Notes: generated by a model not told the origin, from the sequence alone. A DNA stretch of 64,000 bases from Hansfordia pulvinata (GCA_006538405.1 BJKQ01000024.1:1-64000); one strand, 5' to 3'; positions 23,201 through 35,394 are shown, counted from the first letter of the stretch. Numbers and translations are program-made.

Positions 23201-24339
23201 GCTATCCGATGCGCATCAAGGTCTGGAAGCTTCGGGTTGATTTGTGTCAAGCTGGCCTGGGGAGACATCTTGCCGTGTCTCATCATCAGCAAGACCTTGA
23301 TCAAACCCGTCACGCCGGCTGTGGCCTCTGTATGCCCGATCGAGCCTTTGATCGAGGCAAAATGAAGGGTTGAGTCGCGCTCCGAGCCACCGAAAGCGTC
23401 GATGATGCTGCGGGCCTCGACGGGGTCTCCGACGCCCGTACCTGTGCCGTGGGCCTCGATGTAGGACACTGCACCTGGCTCTACATTGCTGACCGCCATG
23501 ACCCTGCGGAAAAGCTCCGCCTGTGACTCTGCGTCGGGCACGAAGACGGCGCTGGAATTGCTGCGATTCTGGTTCACGGCAGAGCCCAGAATCACGCCCA
23601 TCACATCGTCCCCGTCCCTCCGGGCCTCTGTGAGGCTTTTGAGGACGACGACTGCGACGCCCTCTCCTCGGCAGTACCCATCGCCACCAGCATCAAAAGG
23701 CTTGCACTGGCCGGTTGGACTAAGAAAGCCCGCGGCGGCAAGGTTCTGGTAGTCAAAGGGGCTCGTGATGACATTGGTGCCCCCAGCAACCGCCCTGGAA
23801 CACTGACCGGACCATATTGCGCGGCAAGCTGTGTCGATGGCAACGAGGGAGGACGAACAGGCGGTATCGATGGTCAGTGACGGTCCGGTCCAGCCAAAAT
23901 GATGGCTCATGCAGCCCGAGAGAAAGCCCCTGGACGTCCCGACAGTCGCAAACGCCGAGGTTTGACGCTGGCACGACAGATTGTCGTAGTAGTTGTTCAT
24001 GACCGCTCCGATGTAGCAGCCGTAGTCGTCAGGCTCCGGCGTGGACGAGATCCCGAAGTAACCCGTCGACTCGAGAGCCTCGTAGATGACCTCGAGGAGG
24101 ATCCTCTGCTGGGGGTCCCAGGCTGCGGCCTCCCGTGTCGACTTGCGGAAGAATCGATGGTCGAAAGACTCTCGATCGCGGAGGAAATTCCCCAACCACC
24201 TCCGCCCGGCGTAGGGACCGGTGGTAGGCAGGCCGAATTTTTCGGTAGGCGCCGGCTTTACCATCACCCTGCCGTCAATCAAGAGGTCCCATAGCTCATC
24301 TAGAGTGTCTGCTCCAGCGAACCGCCCTGCCATTCCCAC
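20216..24339 (-). pseudogene. Polyketide synthase, KS-AT-PT/DH-ACP, frameshifted and carrier-dead
   Basis: Two frames on the minus strand, 24339-21145 and 21157-20216, together give one iterative type I PKS. KS: C161 in DTACSSS, H297 in EAHGTG, H336 in GSIGHTEA. AT: GHSLG serine and FHSRF. Product-template/dehydratase fold: its histidine in GGHIMAGQ, and in the second frame an aspartate in PLVDSFMQ. ACP: LGIDWLSATE. Two lesions are visible. The frame changes near 21204-21214 in runs of G and C, because the motif DFARYQRL, expected in this region, lies in the second frame upstream of the first frame's stop. The phosphopantetheine serine of the ACP is Trp (codon TGG, complement of 20429-20431); TCG to TGG is one base. 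No SAT domain is found upstream; the KS frame closes at a TGA near 24387. No TE follows. I see no tailoring genes beside it. Confidence 0.85.
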
Positions 24340-24974
24340 GACTGCAACCGCGTGAGGGGGTATTCCCCGGCGTGATTCGCGATGGTGTCATCCTATACAC
24401 TTATTTCAAATCACTGTTTCGCTAAGTAAATCGGCCATGATAGCCCAGTATTTAATGTGGTATGAGGTGTAAAGAAAGTTGCAGAAAAGTGACTCCGATA
24501 TTCCCGAGATTTGCACTAGCATTCACAATCGCAGATCCGTATAGTCAGCGTGGTATGAACAGCAGGCCTTCACAGTGATTGAGATTCAGGAGCAACGCAT
24601 GAGTCGGCTTATGACCATGAAACTAGTGATGCTCTTACAATCACATAGTAGCAGATCGTAACTATGCAAACTTGACAATGTTTCTCGCGAATGTTCAAAC
24701 CTGATTCCAGTTTTCAGTCCTGAAGCCGGCCATAAGCGCGCGGTTATCATGCTGCAAGAGGGTGGGCTAAGGTTGGGCCCAGTTCTATGGCGATTGGCCG
24801 GGGCATGTGGTGGAGCCACACCTACCTAGTATCTTAATTTAGGCCAGACCTGCCCTGTGGGCATTTAAGCACGCCACCCCGACACGGTATTCAGCGACAC
24901 AATACACCACCAGCACCTTTGCGCGTCAACACTTCTTGATCAAACATCTGCATCTTTTCGCTACCTCATTCAAC
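24340..24974. other. Divergent promoter region
   Basis: Lies between the PKS (-) and the MADS-like gene (+). No SAT domain or further PKS exon was found in it. The ~70 bp before 24975 are pyrimidine-rich, a common fungal leader feature. Confidence 0.4.
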
Positions 24975-25874
24975 ATGGGCCGAGACCGAGATTCAAAAAC
25001 TCGCCGCTATGGCCTAGCTAAAAAAGCCAACACCTACCACAAGAAATTCAGTGCCAAGACTGCGGTGATTTTCTTCGACCAAGGACAATGGTACTCATAT
25101 TCTTCACATCCCGAATTTCTCACTGAGTTCCAGGGCTAGGGCTCAAAAGGAGTCCCGATCGATAATTCCATGGGTCCTGATGACTTTGAAACCATATCTG
25201 AAAGAAGATCACCAAAATCTCTTTTCACGCGATCAGGTTCGCAATCTTCGTCGTCAGACGGCGAAGACCCATCAGCCAGCGAAAGGCATCGTGAAGAGGA
25301 AGTGACTGCAACTGCATCAGATGCACCCAAGCCTTGTGCTCCGTTCCAGTTCATGGAGGAGTCTTCTCTATTTGGGTCCCCGGGTTCGATTCTATCTGGC
25401 GACACAGCTCTTTCAGACGCTTTCATGACACCGATGCCTCTCACACCTCCAAAGCCCTTCTCGCCTATTCAATCATTTGACGAGGACTTTTTTCTGGGAG
25501 AATCCCTCACTGCTGGGAAATTTGATTCTTCTACTTCGCCTGCGGAGCTGGGCGCGATATTCACGGAACCGAGGACGTCCTCGCCTGTGTTGAGTCGGGC
25601 TTTGGGAGATCCCACTGCGGCGGGACTTGTGGAGGAATTCGGCAATCTTGAACATTATTGTCTCCCCAGCACTGAAGATTCTACCACACAGGGAGTGGCG
25701 CTACCGGCGCATCACGGAATGCGTTCTGACAGAAATCAAGTGGGAAGATGTTTTCGCGTGGACAAGAGGCGACAAGCTAGCAGGAAAGTGAGCGGGTCCC
25801 GCAAGTTTCAAGGCTTAAATAAGATACGACTGGGTGATGAGGAGCGATTGATGGAGATGCAATATTTCATGTAA
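24975..25874 (+). pseudogene. MADS-box-like regulator with one in-frame TAG
   Basis: The ATG at 24975 lies in a good context (AACATGGG). Residues 1-~50 follow the SRF/MEF2 pattern: basic start MGRDRDSKTRR, YGLAKKANTYHKK for the DNA-contacting helix, then the strand pair TAVIFF and WYSYSS. After 54 codons comes TAG at 25137-25139, and the same frame stays open for another 244 codons to 25874. Everything after the stop looks like regulator sequence: Ser/Pro/acidic-rich, with LTPPKPFSPIQ-like stretches. A CAG-to-TAG transition is the simplest origin. The alternatives are a short MADS-only protein plus a separate frame, readthrough, or mRNA editing of UAG to UGG. No intron fits across the stop. 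Confidence 0.65.
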
Positions 25875-27173
25875 AAGTATAGTCAGCTTTGCAAGCCCAT
25901 GTAGAAAGGCGACAGAGCAATAATTCTGATCGTCACAATTGACTGAACCCTTCTGTAGAACTTAGCATCTCAAGAACCGTCGCAGCAGGTCTTCCTCGCG
26001 CACCTTCTGAATCATTTGGGGGTACTTCTATTTTGCTTGGGAGTTCAGAAAAATGCATGGCGTGCCGCGAATGATCGAATCGACCAAACTCGGCTGGCCG
26101 CCTGCGACGCGAACGATCGCTGCCGTCTTGGGATCAAGGATGGCATCCAAGTACACAGAATGGCGGCAGCTGGCGTCTTTGAAAGATTGGATTTTAACAT
26201 TGACTAGCCTTTTCTTCCTTACAAGATGCCAAGATGCAAGGCGTTGCATCGCCTGCTTCACTGATCTTGGTAGGTCGATGTTGGTGGTCAAAGATCCGGC
26301 TTGGGACAGCGTGATATCACATTTGCGCTGGCGAGATTCCGCCCTGTTGGTGCTGGCCACAGGGGTCCCAGAATTTGTCGACCAACGATCGCACATCCGC
26401 CAATGACAAGAAACAGATGCCCCACCCCTCATTACTTAGCGCCAACATCACCCGCCCTCCTGGTCGTTTGCTCCTGATGTAACTCACATTTTCACCCTGC
26501 GGGAAGATATGACTATCCCCAACGTCAATGACGACGTTCCCGGAAAAGACGATGAAAAACTCTAAATTGGATCCTGATGCAACCAGGTTCTCAAAATTTG
26601 GCAGGGGGTATGAGCCAGGTAGCTGTTTGCACCTTTTACCGGAACCTGCTCTGCGAGGCTGCGCATTGCCAAGGTGGGATGCTCAATTCATCCACCCGCA
26701 TGATGGAACCATGCAATCAGCCAGGTGGCTGCGGAAAGCCGAAATTGGCGACGCCACTCAGGCGCCATCGCCCCCCTAACCTCAGCCGGTTCGCAAACTG
26801 ATATACTTGCACAAAATGGTCAGCAAACATCGGATCAGACATTGGCGGCGGCTGTGCGCTGTGCGCCTCATATGTGCGCCTCCAACGCCAGCAAACGCGA
26901 ACGCAAACGCGAACGCAAACGCAAATGTCTGCTGCGACGGAAGGCGTAGCGCCAACGACCCCGTGTCTTTGTTGCCCCATGCGTTGGGTTCCACAATATC
27001 CTTGCATGGCTACATTCGGCATGCCATGTACGGTGACCATGTAAAAGGTCGTTCTCTCAGCGCCACGCAACCGGCGGTGTCGAGACGATCAGCTTATTAA
27101 ACCCTTGAATCATAAATCCAGTGGACAGCCAAAGTGATCATTTCAGCGGCATAGCCTTGATCCATTACTACTC
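25875..27173. other. Intergenic region
   Basis: No supported gene. Frames on both strands at 26028-26432 mirror one another and neither has a recognisable domain. A hexamer tandem repeat lies at 26891-26926. Confidence 0.4.
26891..26926 (+). repeat. Hexanucleotide tandem repeat
   Basis: Six hexamers, alternating GCAAAC and GCGAAC, with a last unit GCAAAT. It is a simple microsatellite with A/G alternation at one position. Confidence 0.85.
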
Positions 27174-28089
27174 ATGCCGTTCCAACACAAGATGCTCCGC
27201 CTCAAGCGGCCTCTTCGGCCGAAGGCTCGAGGAGGCCTCGATGCCAGTCCAGAAAAACTGGCTGCACCTCCCAAGCGTACATCGGTAGTGCAGGCCTGTC
27301 GTGCATGTAGGGCGTCAAAGACAAAGGTGAGTGGCATTCCCATTCTACGTTTGTTCTGACACCTGGTAGTGTAGTGGAGAACGCCCAAAATGTGCGAGAT
27401 GCGAAGCTAAGAACCTCGGTTGCGGATACGAGGGGACAAATGGCCAGTCGATCCAAGCAGCTACGAGATGCCGCTTGCGCGACCTGGAAAGACGTCTTGC
27501 CAATGGAGAATCGCCATCGGTACTGCAAGTTCAATATTCCCCCGTACCTGCACCCAGTGACGCAAATACCATGTTTGAGTCCAGGTCAATCTCGTGCGTT
27601 TCCACATTCGACTTTCCAGATCGGAGTTGCACAGAGAAGACTGTTTCTGCATTTTACGAGAGCTTCCCTTGTAGCTATCAGCATCTCCCCGCGGAAGAGG
27701 CTCAAAAGCACATCCAAGCCATTTATTGCAGGCCTGAAACAGAAGCAGACATCAACGGTGCGCATGCTTCCTATATCGCGGCCATTGCGGCTGTTGGAGA
27801 AAATATGCTGGAAACAGACGATGGAGGCTCTTTAGCCACGACATTCTATACCATCGCGTCTCGCAACTTCCAATCTATGCTTGAGAGTCATCCAACATCT
27901 GCACTCGCGACATGCATCCTCCTTGGCCACTTCAATAACTCGCACCAGCCTTGCGTGGCTCTTATGTGGTCAGGTAAGTTACCGGTTGAAGCTCAGTATA
28001 AACTTGGCCTAACAAAGACAGATATCGGGAAAGGAATTGCAGAGCGGCTGCTGGGACACAACTCGGTTTTATCAGCAACAGGCGGCTAA
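27174..28089 (+). CDS. Zn2Cys6 transcription factor, short form
   Basis: Exon 1 is 27174-27326 and exon 2 starts at 27370. The 43-bp phase-0 intron (GTGAGT...GGTAG) joins the two halves of a textbook binuclear zinc cluster: C42, C45, C52, C59, C62 and C69, spaced C-x2-C-x6-C-x6-C-x2-C-x6-C. A second likely intron at 27974-28021 (GTAAGT, CCTAAC, ACAG; 48 bp, phase-neutral) leads to a product of ~274 residues. A basic N-terminal arm precedes the cluster, and the part after it begins like a fungal regulator middle region. It is short for the family (usually 500-900 residues). Past 28089 another frame continues for about 30 codons with coding-like residues, so the 3' part may be truncated or shifted. 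Expected role: nuclear DNA-binding regulator; targets unknown. Confidence 0.7.
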
Positions 28090-29937
28090 CTCACCCTTCG
28101 CCGTGCTCAATGAGCCGTTCATGTTAGCTAAGTGCATGCGACTTACTCGACATCATTCATAAGCTGCCCCATCGTTGTGAGCTCTTCTGGGTGAATATGG
28201 CTGCTTGACTCAGCCAGTGATGTGCATGATGAAGGGATGATATTGATCAGAGAAGCTAGAGCAGCCCGTCGTGACAGGTCGGAGCGGTGTCAAATCGAGA
28301 AATCATTAAGGATCTCATTAATGGCTAGAAAGATGATGAGATGTGTTATTTCTTGGTGACTGATGCCTGTATTCCCGTTCCGTATAACCATAAGAGGGTA
28401 CTGGATGTGTGTTAAGTAGCTGTGGCCGGATTTGGCGTGCATGGAAAGCAATTGGCCAAAGCGTAAGCGTTCAGTTAGGAAATGTCAAGGTTAATCCGTA
28501 TGTGAAAGACCGCCCGAGCATACAAAATATCGGAGGAGGAACAAAACTGAAGTAATAGCAGACTTGCTGGCTTTCTAGGATCATAGGCTCATTTCAATAA
28601 CCGGGAGATCTCAAAGTTTTCGGCGTGGGTTCTCGACGTGTTTGTTTGACAGTGACAAAATGAATTTGAGTTCGCGGATTCTGTTTTCTGTTTCACTTTA
28701 TCGTTGGTTGCCACGTCACGCGCTAGTGGCGACCAGGTTTCCCGGGTTTGGATGTAGTAGCGAAACGCTCAACCATGTCCATGATTCCTTGTGCGATGAG
28801 TGATTAGTTCCAGTGGTGATCATAAAAACAATGGTGTTCACGCCCAAGACAAAAGCTAAGCTTGACCTCAACGGGGCATGAGACCTTCGACGCCCTAATT
28901 GAAGCTATGAAATCGATAGTAAAGAAATTTATGTTTTTGAATGGGCAGCCAGGGCGCACCTTCTCCTATCTTCCCAAAATAGCCCTCAACTTCATCCATG
29001 GTGATGAACTTAGCGATTGTTCCTTAGTTGGCAGTCGCAAGTGTCAATCTAGCCCTATATCCGCATTGAAGGCCGTTTATGTGTCGACCTTGGGCTTCAG
29101 TAGACCTTTTGGTAGGGATGCCAAAAGCTAAACTCGACCGGTAGCTACATGTAAGAGGCTCAGACTTGAAACGTTTACGCTATACCAGTGAGTATCCCAC
29201 TGTGCCCGAGAAAATTCAAACAATCATGTATCGTAGCAGTTCCTACCCTGCGTAATACGTGTTGATGCAATAGCTGCATTAAAAGGCGTGCAAAAGTCCG
29301 AGGAGGGTCTATGATACAGTGTATATTCAACAGCTAGGATGGGGATATGGATTATGAACCACCATGTGTGCGGAGTTCACGCAGATCGACGGGGAAAAGG
29401 AGGGAAACGCAATGAAATCTTAAGCTAATGGATGGAACATTAAAAAGATGAGACAAGGCATATCCATAGCGAGAGAAATAAGAAGCTCCGTAGGAGTTAA
29501 TCATTCCAGTCAGAGGATACGAGGATTCCGGAAATATGGACAGGCTCTGTGTCGAGAAAACAGAAATTGACAGGAATATGGTTAGGACAACGTTGAGGTG
29601 TGTTCTTAGATCATACGGCCACTTGTGCACCTGAGCTGCGATTCGGATTTTAATCTGGGCTTGTTTTGTGCCATGCTTTTGGTCTCATCTAAAGAAGCGC
29701 CGATTGTGATGAGGTCCAGGACACAGGGTTCTGATTCCGGAAACTGCAAGCCGTAGAAATCATTTGGGTCAGTTGGCGCTAAAGCCAACATACGTAGGAC
29801 TGTCCAGATACGGACCAACAGCAAGAACCTCCAAGTATATATCCAAGAAGCTTCTACAGGAAACGGTGACATGGCAGACGGCTAGGTTCTTTCCAGATCG
29901 TTACCCTCCTACCAAGACGACAACCGTGCCACCATCA
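28090..29937. other. Gene-poor stretch
   Basis: AT-rich sequence with only short frames and no domain that I can recognise. Around 29938-30400 there are small coding-like frames with a good splice pair (GTAAGT at 30145; CTAAAC and CCAAG ending about 30191), but the joined frames do not give a convincing protein. Confidence 0.4.
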
Positions 29938-30642
29938 TGGAGAACATTGACTTGAAGCTGGATGACTTCAATATGTCCACGGAGGACTGGCTCCAATACC
30001 TCGGGGGAGCCGACTCGGGAGTCGGGAGTCGGGCTTCCCGGATCGCAAGGAAGAATGCCGACGCCCCCTCTGGTATCCGACACGGATTTCTTCCTCGGAA
30101 TATCTGGAAACAGTAATTCTCATGCGAATGTAGAGATGCAAGCGTAAGTGATCACTGTGCCGCGTTGCTTCTCGCCTAAACTGACACCAAGGCACCAGAC
30201 ACATGGCTGTAATTCTCTCTCGACTCCAGACAATCGAGGCGATTGTCGCCCGGGTAGAAAGAACAATCGACTCTGTCAAGGTGGGCCTTCACGATTCCGC
30301 GAGGGATCTAGTCGGAGTCCTCCGACGTGGCGGTTTGCTGGATGATCCGGAGATCGTCCATGACGAGGAGCAAGGAGTGTCGGCCCGGGTCACGTGAGGA
30401 GCGATGGACGCGGGCACTTTGTGGATCTCTTGGGCTCCACAGGCCCATTTTCGACACTCCAGTTCCCGTTTTCCGCTTTCTGCTGGACTCGGAGCAGACT
30501 ACCGTCTGGCTATCACTATAACCAGATGGGTCACCCAGTATCATATGCAGTAGTATTAGCCAGCTTTGTGAAAGACATTCGCTTCATTCCTCTTTCAATC
30601 TCGAGTGGATTTACTCTTTCCTTCCCCGCATCACCCGCGTCT

Positions 30643-31395
30643 ATGATCATGAAGTCATTCGGCAAGCCACTTCCGGACGTGCCGCGCAAAGCGCAACATG
30701 TGCAGTCCGTGTCATCCCCAAGCTCGGTATCCTCCTGCGAGGAGCTGTCTTCAGGTTTCCATCCCAGCCCCAACCGCTCACAGCGAGTTCGCTTTGGAGA
30801 CAAGCCGTACGAGACAAGGTTTTTCTTGCCTCCAATGGAAAGTGACGGGGACGACAGCAGCAGCCAGGATGAACGCGCGCGTCTAGCGTGCGAGCCGGGG
30901 GGGCCGCCCATGACGCCAGAACCACCCCGCGCTTATCTCACCGAGAACGCTTGCTCGAGAAGCGAGCTAACCAACTCGAGCGAGAGAACCGGGAGTTGCG
31001 CAAACGCCTCCAGGAGCGAGAGTCGCGAATGCAAGCAGTCACCGGCCTGGAAGAAAAAGTCGTCGCCTTGCAGGCAGTAAACGAGCAGTCGGAGCACAAG
31101 ATCAGCCAGCAAGACCAGTTAATAGCAAAGATTGCCAACACAGTCAGCCAGACCTTCAAGGACTATCAGAGGGCCGTCGAGGGAGGGGTCCGCCGAGAAG
31201 GCCACCAGGCAGATCACGGAGGCCATCCGGGAATGCAAGAGGGACATTGTGTGGGGCACCAGAAAGGCACCCCGGTCGCATACGGTACACCATATCACCC
31301 CAGCCAAGCAAGTCGATTTGATGCGGACAGTGATAGCGATACGGTTTCCGACTTCTAGATCTGGGCCGAGTTGGGGCAAGCGAGCTGCCTGGTAA
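30643..31395 (+). pseudogene. Coiled-coil protein gene with two frame changes
   Basis: Not recognised. From the ATG at 30643 a Ser/Pro-rich, acidic N-terminal region runs in one frame to about 30940. A long charged coiled coil (ERENRELRKRLQERESR and following heptads, ~70 residues) continues in the next frame to about 31180. The helical sequence then resumes in the first frame (KATRQITEAIRECKRD) after a GAGGGAGGGG run. Two single-base frame changes near 30940 and 31185 explain this. Homopolymer errors in the assembly are the alternative. Residue bias resembles a nuclear or structural protein; the function is unknown. Confidence 0.45.
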
Positions 31396-31972
31396 ACAAG
31401 GATACAGGACGTGGCGGAAGCCCTCGTCGGGGTTGGATGCAGGCGTAATCTTGGCCTGATGGCCACTTCAGGGTTAGGCGTTCGTATTTAAATGTTTTTA
31501 CCACTATCGTCCGCATCAGCTTGTCTTAAGTCCACCAGATTGGAATTTTCTGCCGACAACTAGGATGAACATGAAGTAAGCCAACCACTTGCGTTGATAC
31601 AACAAACCACAACACATTTTGCTATCTGTAGACGAAATCTCTTCATCTGTAAGCCCACAGATCACTGGCCCCTCAGCGGAGGACCCTATCATCGCAGAGT
31701 TAGATGATGCCATCTTCTTGGCGCGCAGACTGTCTGTTGGTTCCATCATTGAGCCTCGCGTGCGAAATCCTTGCTTGCTTCCTGTTTGGCGGAGTACAAT
31801 CACATTGCAGTAGTGTGACAATCCACGCTGACATTCTCAGATCGTGCATTTCACAATCACACTGCAGTATTGTCGCAATTTTAGGGCCAACAAGTCCTGG
31901 AATACGAGAACGGGAAACCAGCCAGATCTATGTCTGTGCAGTTTCCACCTTCTCCGAACGATATGGCTGATG
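31396..31972. other. Intergenic region
   Basis: Short frames on both strands; none supported. A TATTTAAATG box at about 31487 is the only promoter-like string noted. Confidence 0.3.
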
Positions 31973-33352
31973 TCAGGATGGGCCTAGATCCAGTCGGTAC
32001 CGCACCCTCGGGTGGTACGCGTAATCCACCTCAACACAATGCTCCAAGCGTGTTGGACAGAGCATTCGCTCCACAACACGCACCTGAAATAGCCACCTGC
32101 TGCCTGTATGTTGACCACACCAGCTGGTCGCGCCGGACCCATTTCCCCGCCGCGTTCTCCCCATACCCTCCATCATCCGCCATGTTGCTCCGCTTTGGTA
32201 CTGCTGTCTCCTGGAAGGCGTTCAGAGCAGAACAGTCGAGTCGGACGCGCATTCCAACGGCAGGCTGCTGCGCCTTGGTCAGAACTTGACAGGTGACATT
32301 CAAAGTGGTGCTACTAACCTTGATATTACTTGCAAAATGAAGGCACGCTCCTAATTTTGAGCCATGGGGCAAGGTGGCAGTACGGGTCGTCAGTATCAGG
32401 TACTGTCGTCAGTGCTAGACGACTCGAAACTGTTTTCTGGCCCTGCGGCGGCTTGTGGGGCATAAGGCGCTTTGCTGGAAACTGCAGGCCTGCTTCCAGG
32501 AAGTGGTGGGCGAAAGTGGGGGCGGAATTGGGAGGGGGCTGAAAAAGAAGTCGGCAAATCCTTCAGGGCGTAACAGAGCAGGGCGTCACTAAGCACCCAG
32601 GTGCTATTTGGAGTCGCGAACCACTGCTTTCTGTCAGGAAGGTATTGAGATGATAGCGAGGCACAGACTCAAGCGCGTCCCTCAATGATCGCTTCGCACT
32701 TCGGGATTTCCAAGCTGGAACACCATGACTAAGACGGGCACGCGATCTCCCACAGTTTGAGAATATGCCGAGTCCTCTGGATGCAATCTCCCGCCGTATC
32801 CTCGTGTGTGATGGATGAGTGCTCTACCTCGAACCGAGACGGCCGCAGAATCTGGAATTTCTCTCTGCTGTCGCAATGCATAGTACCGCTCACCACCACG
32901 TCAGCGAAGGAGTACGGGACGTGAATCGTAGCACTTGGCTGGATGATCAGACAGTCGGGACACATGGGGATCCCGGCACAGGCCCCAGGAGGCAGATTGT
33001 CTATAGATGGCTCTTCTGGAAGTCGTGGACGTCAATACTCAATACTTGGGAAGGATGGGAGACACTTGACGAATGAGTCCATGCCATGGCAGGACCTATC
33101 CGTGTTCCGCTCTTGGGGGACCAGAATTGGCAACTTCTGGCTTGCCTTTTCCGCGATTTACCACTCTGCCTCGGTCGAGCATATCACAGTATCATCATCG
33201 GAATAGGTGTGCTTGGGCAAGTAGCAAAGTGTCGAAATAGGGGGTCCGGTCAAGCATGGCTGAGAAGAGTTTGATGTCGCTGCACGAGGTGTGTCTAGCA
33301 GCCCATGCCCTTTTGACAGTAAACCTGAAATAGAGCAGACAATTGGCTGCAA
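31973..33352 (-). pseudogene. Decayed second copy of the JmjC plus transthyretin-like pair
   Basis: Read on the minus strand it retraces the 5.3-7.7 kb locus in order. SDDDTVICSTEAEW matches the JmjC protein around residue 170; DSFVKCLPSFP and DVHDFQ match residues ~211-228. An internal deletion removes the segment with the HxD iron site; then IIQPSATIHVPYS matches the distal histidine region and RHILKLWE the C-terminal part. A phase-consistent intron remnant ends in GCAG before WFATPN and a stop, equivalent to WFENFS in the first copy. About 300 bp further, VTCQVLTKAQQPAVGMRVRL matches the transthyretin-like domain. Several stops and frameshifts are present. The zinc-finger part is not detectable. 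The kept intron shows that this was a DNA-level duplication, not a retrocopy. Confidence 0.8.
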
Positions 33353-34752
33353 GAGGGGTGCTTACAGCTGTGCCCTGTCGCTCGACTGCACAGGATCACC
33401 TCTCCACGGTCAGCTTGTCCGTGTGGCTATATTTCTCCCGGGTGTTGCTCCTGGCGAACGAGATCTTGCGAAGATGGCACTGGCGCCCGGAACTCGATTG
33501 GCTACACTATGGGCGGTTTCTCCCGTAGACGACCTCGGAGCAAGACTTGCAGCGTGTATGTAGCTGTCGTTGATGTCAACGGATGTAATTATGGCTGAAG
33601 TTATTTCCACGGCTGGGAAAGGGGGGTGGGGGGCGCGCACTGTTCAGCATTCATGTTGTAGCGACGAGGGTGCGAAGATGGCTGTGTAGACGTAAGTTCA
33701 GGGAGTCGACGGATATCGTACGGCGGGCATACGTGGCTCTATAACGATCTATGCGCGGGTCGGCTGAGCTACCTCGGGATCTGGTTGACCGGCAAGTAGT
33801 GGATTGGATTGGCTGATACGCGGGTCGGAACTTGGCGCTCCAGATCCATGCACGACAATAGCCCTAAGCACGTAGACCCCACTCGGCTTTAGCACCGTAA
33901 CGCCCTAAAGCTGTCTCCACGTTGCTGCCCATTGCCCTGTGGTTGTCGCCTGCAGCTTCAGCCGCGTCCCACTGGGTCCATAATCAAACATTGACTTTGG
34001 CGTGATCTTTACGTGACTCACAGGGCACTTTGACGCCATAATAGCGATCCAGCTGCGTTGTGTGCTTGGAAACTCATCACCCGGAGTGGTCGTGACCACT
34101 CACGTACCTCGCCTGTATGACGCAAATGCGCGGTTAATGGGTTCTTACAGTGTGACTGTACAAATGCATGAAATTTCACCAACAGATGCCAGCTAAGAAT
34201 CAGACTCGCATGAAGACAGACATAGCCTGCTGACCCTGTAACTGTGATTTAGGCTGTCTGAGACCGTCCTGTTGGCCGACCGGCCCCGATCTTGAAATCG
34301 CCAACCGTGGGACCCCCTGCGTCTGCGACGATGAGCTTTTTTTGGTTCGCGATGGGTTATTTCCTGATTAAGAATCTCCGTTAGAGTCCGACATACATGC
34401 CCCATTCGACATCTCCCCATCCGACTCTGGCGATCGAGATACTAGTCGCGCAAAGTCCGACTTGCGTATGGCGTCGTCAATCCTTGGTTCTGCAATGCAA
34501 TCGACTGTTCATTACCATGATGCTGAAGTATCTCTGCGGTTTCGATCTGCAATCGGGTAGCCAAGTCATGTATGAGCCCCTTGATGAGAGCGGTCCGGGG
34601 GTGCGGTGTGCCCTCGCGCTCTTGATCATGCATTTCATTGTGTCCATATGCGAGAATTCGAAGCACTATGCTGGTCTCAACATTGAAGCGATTGATAACA
34701 CACAGCATCGAGAAAAGATTGAAGCGCCCCGCATCGTTGAATAATCTCCCCC
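33353..34752. other. Gene-poor stretch
   Basis: No supported gene. Minus-strand frames at 33410-33640 and 33905-34099 were compared by eye with the 5' part of the JmjC locus and with the 608-residue gene at 2.7 kb, and do not match. Confidence 0.4.
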
Positions 34753-35394
34753 TCAAACATGTCCTTTCAAAATCTTCCAAGCCTCCTCATATCTCTCGAT
34801 CTTTGCACCTAGCTTCGGTCTCTGACTTTTCATTGCAACATCTTCTCCAGCATTGTCTTCCAGGTTCTCATCGCTCAACCCCCGAACAAACTTGGAGCTG
34901 AACACATGAAGTGGTCCGTCTTGACTGTCCAAGAGCATGTAACCCACGACCTGCTGACAAACGACATCAGCAACCCGTTTCCTGGCGACTTTGTAGTAGC
35001 TTTTTAAGACGTCGTGCACTTGCTCCATGGTCTGGTCAGAATTCAACTTGGATACTGAAAGGCTCTGAAGCCTCTGAAGCCTCTCCGTGGAAATAAAAAT
35101 TCCATCCTCTGGATGTTCATCATCGTCTCGGAAGCCTTTCTTCCTGCGAATGGCGGCGTTGTTGATGGCAGTTATCCCGGCATTTTGGACGAGCTTGACC
35201 AAGCGAGTATTTTGCGACTTGTGCAAGTTCTCGTTGAAGTAATGGTTTAGGGTGTATGGAGTTCCTTTCCTCTGAGTTCTGATGATAAATTTGGCGTGAT
35301 CGATGGCTTTGTCGTGACAGTGCACCAAGATGTCCAGGATGTGGTTGTCCCAAAGTTCTCTGAAAACATTCGTGTCGGGGCAGACGAACCTCAT
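34753..35394 (-). pseudogene. Dynamin-like protein, C-terminal fragment only
   Basis: 213 residues from the ATG at 35394; the frame is open further to a TAG near 35511. Residues ~15-60 match the stalk of fungal dynamin-like GTPases (DILVHCHDKAIDHAKFI, then TLNHYFNENL). Residues ~125-210 match the GTPase effector domain (VLKSYYKVARKRVADVVCQQ, then the GLSDENLEDNAGED motif). The N-terminal GTPase domain of ~300 residues is absent: I find no P-loop GxxxxGKS upstream on this strand. Full-length family members have 650-900 residues. It is a truncated gene; an expressed stalk/GED fragment is possible but not shown. No transposon adjoins the break directly. Confidence 0.75.

Noticed and set aside
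24340..24900. Possible SAT domain or first exon of the PKS
   Set aside because: All frames on the minus strand are closed or lack the GxCxG-type SAT motif; the KS frame ends at a TGA just upstream.
26028..26432. Mirror frames on both strands, 134 and 117 codons
   Set aside because: Neither shows a domain, splice structure or coding bias that favours one strand.
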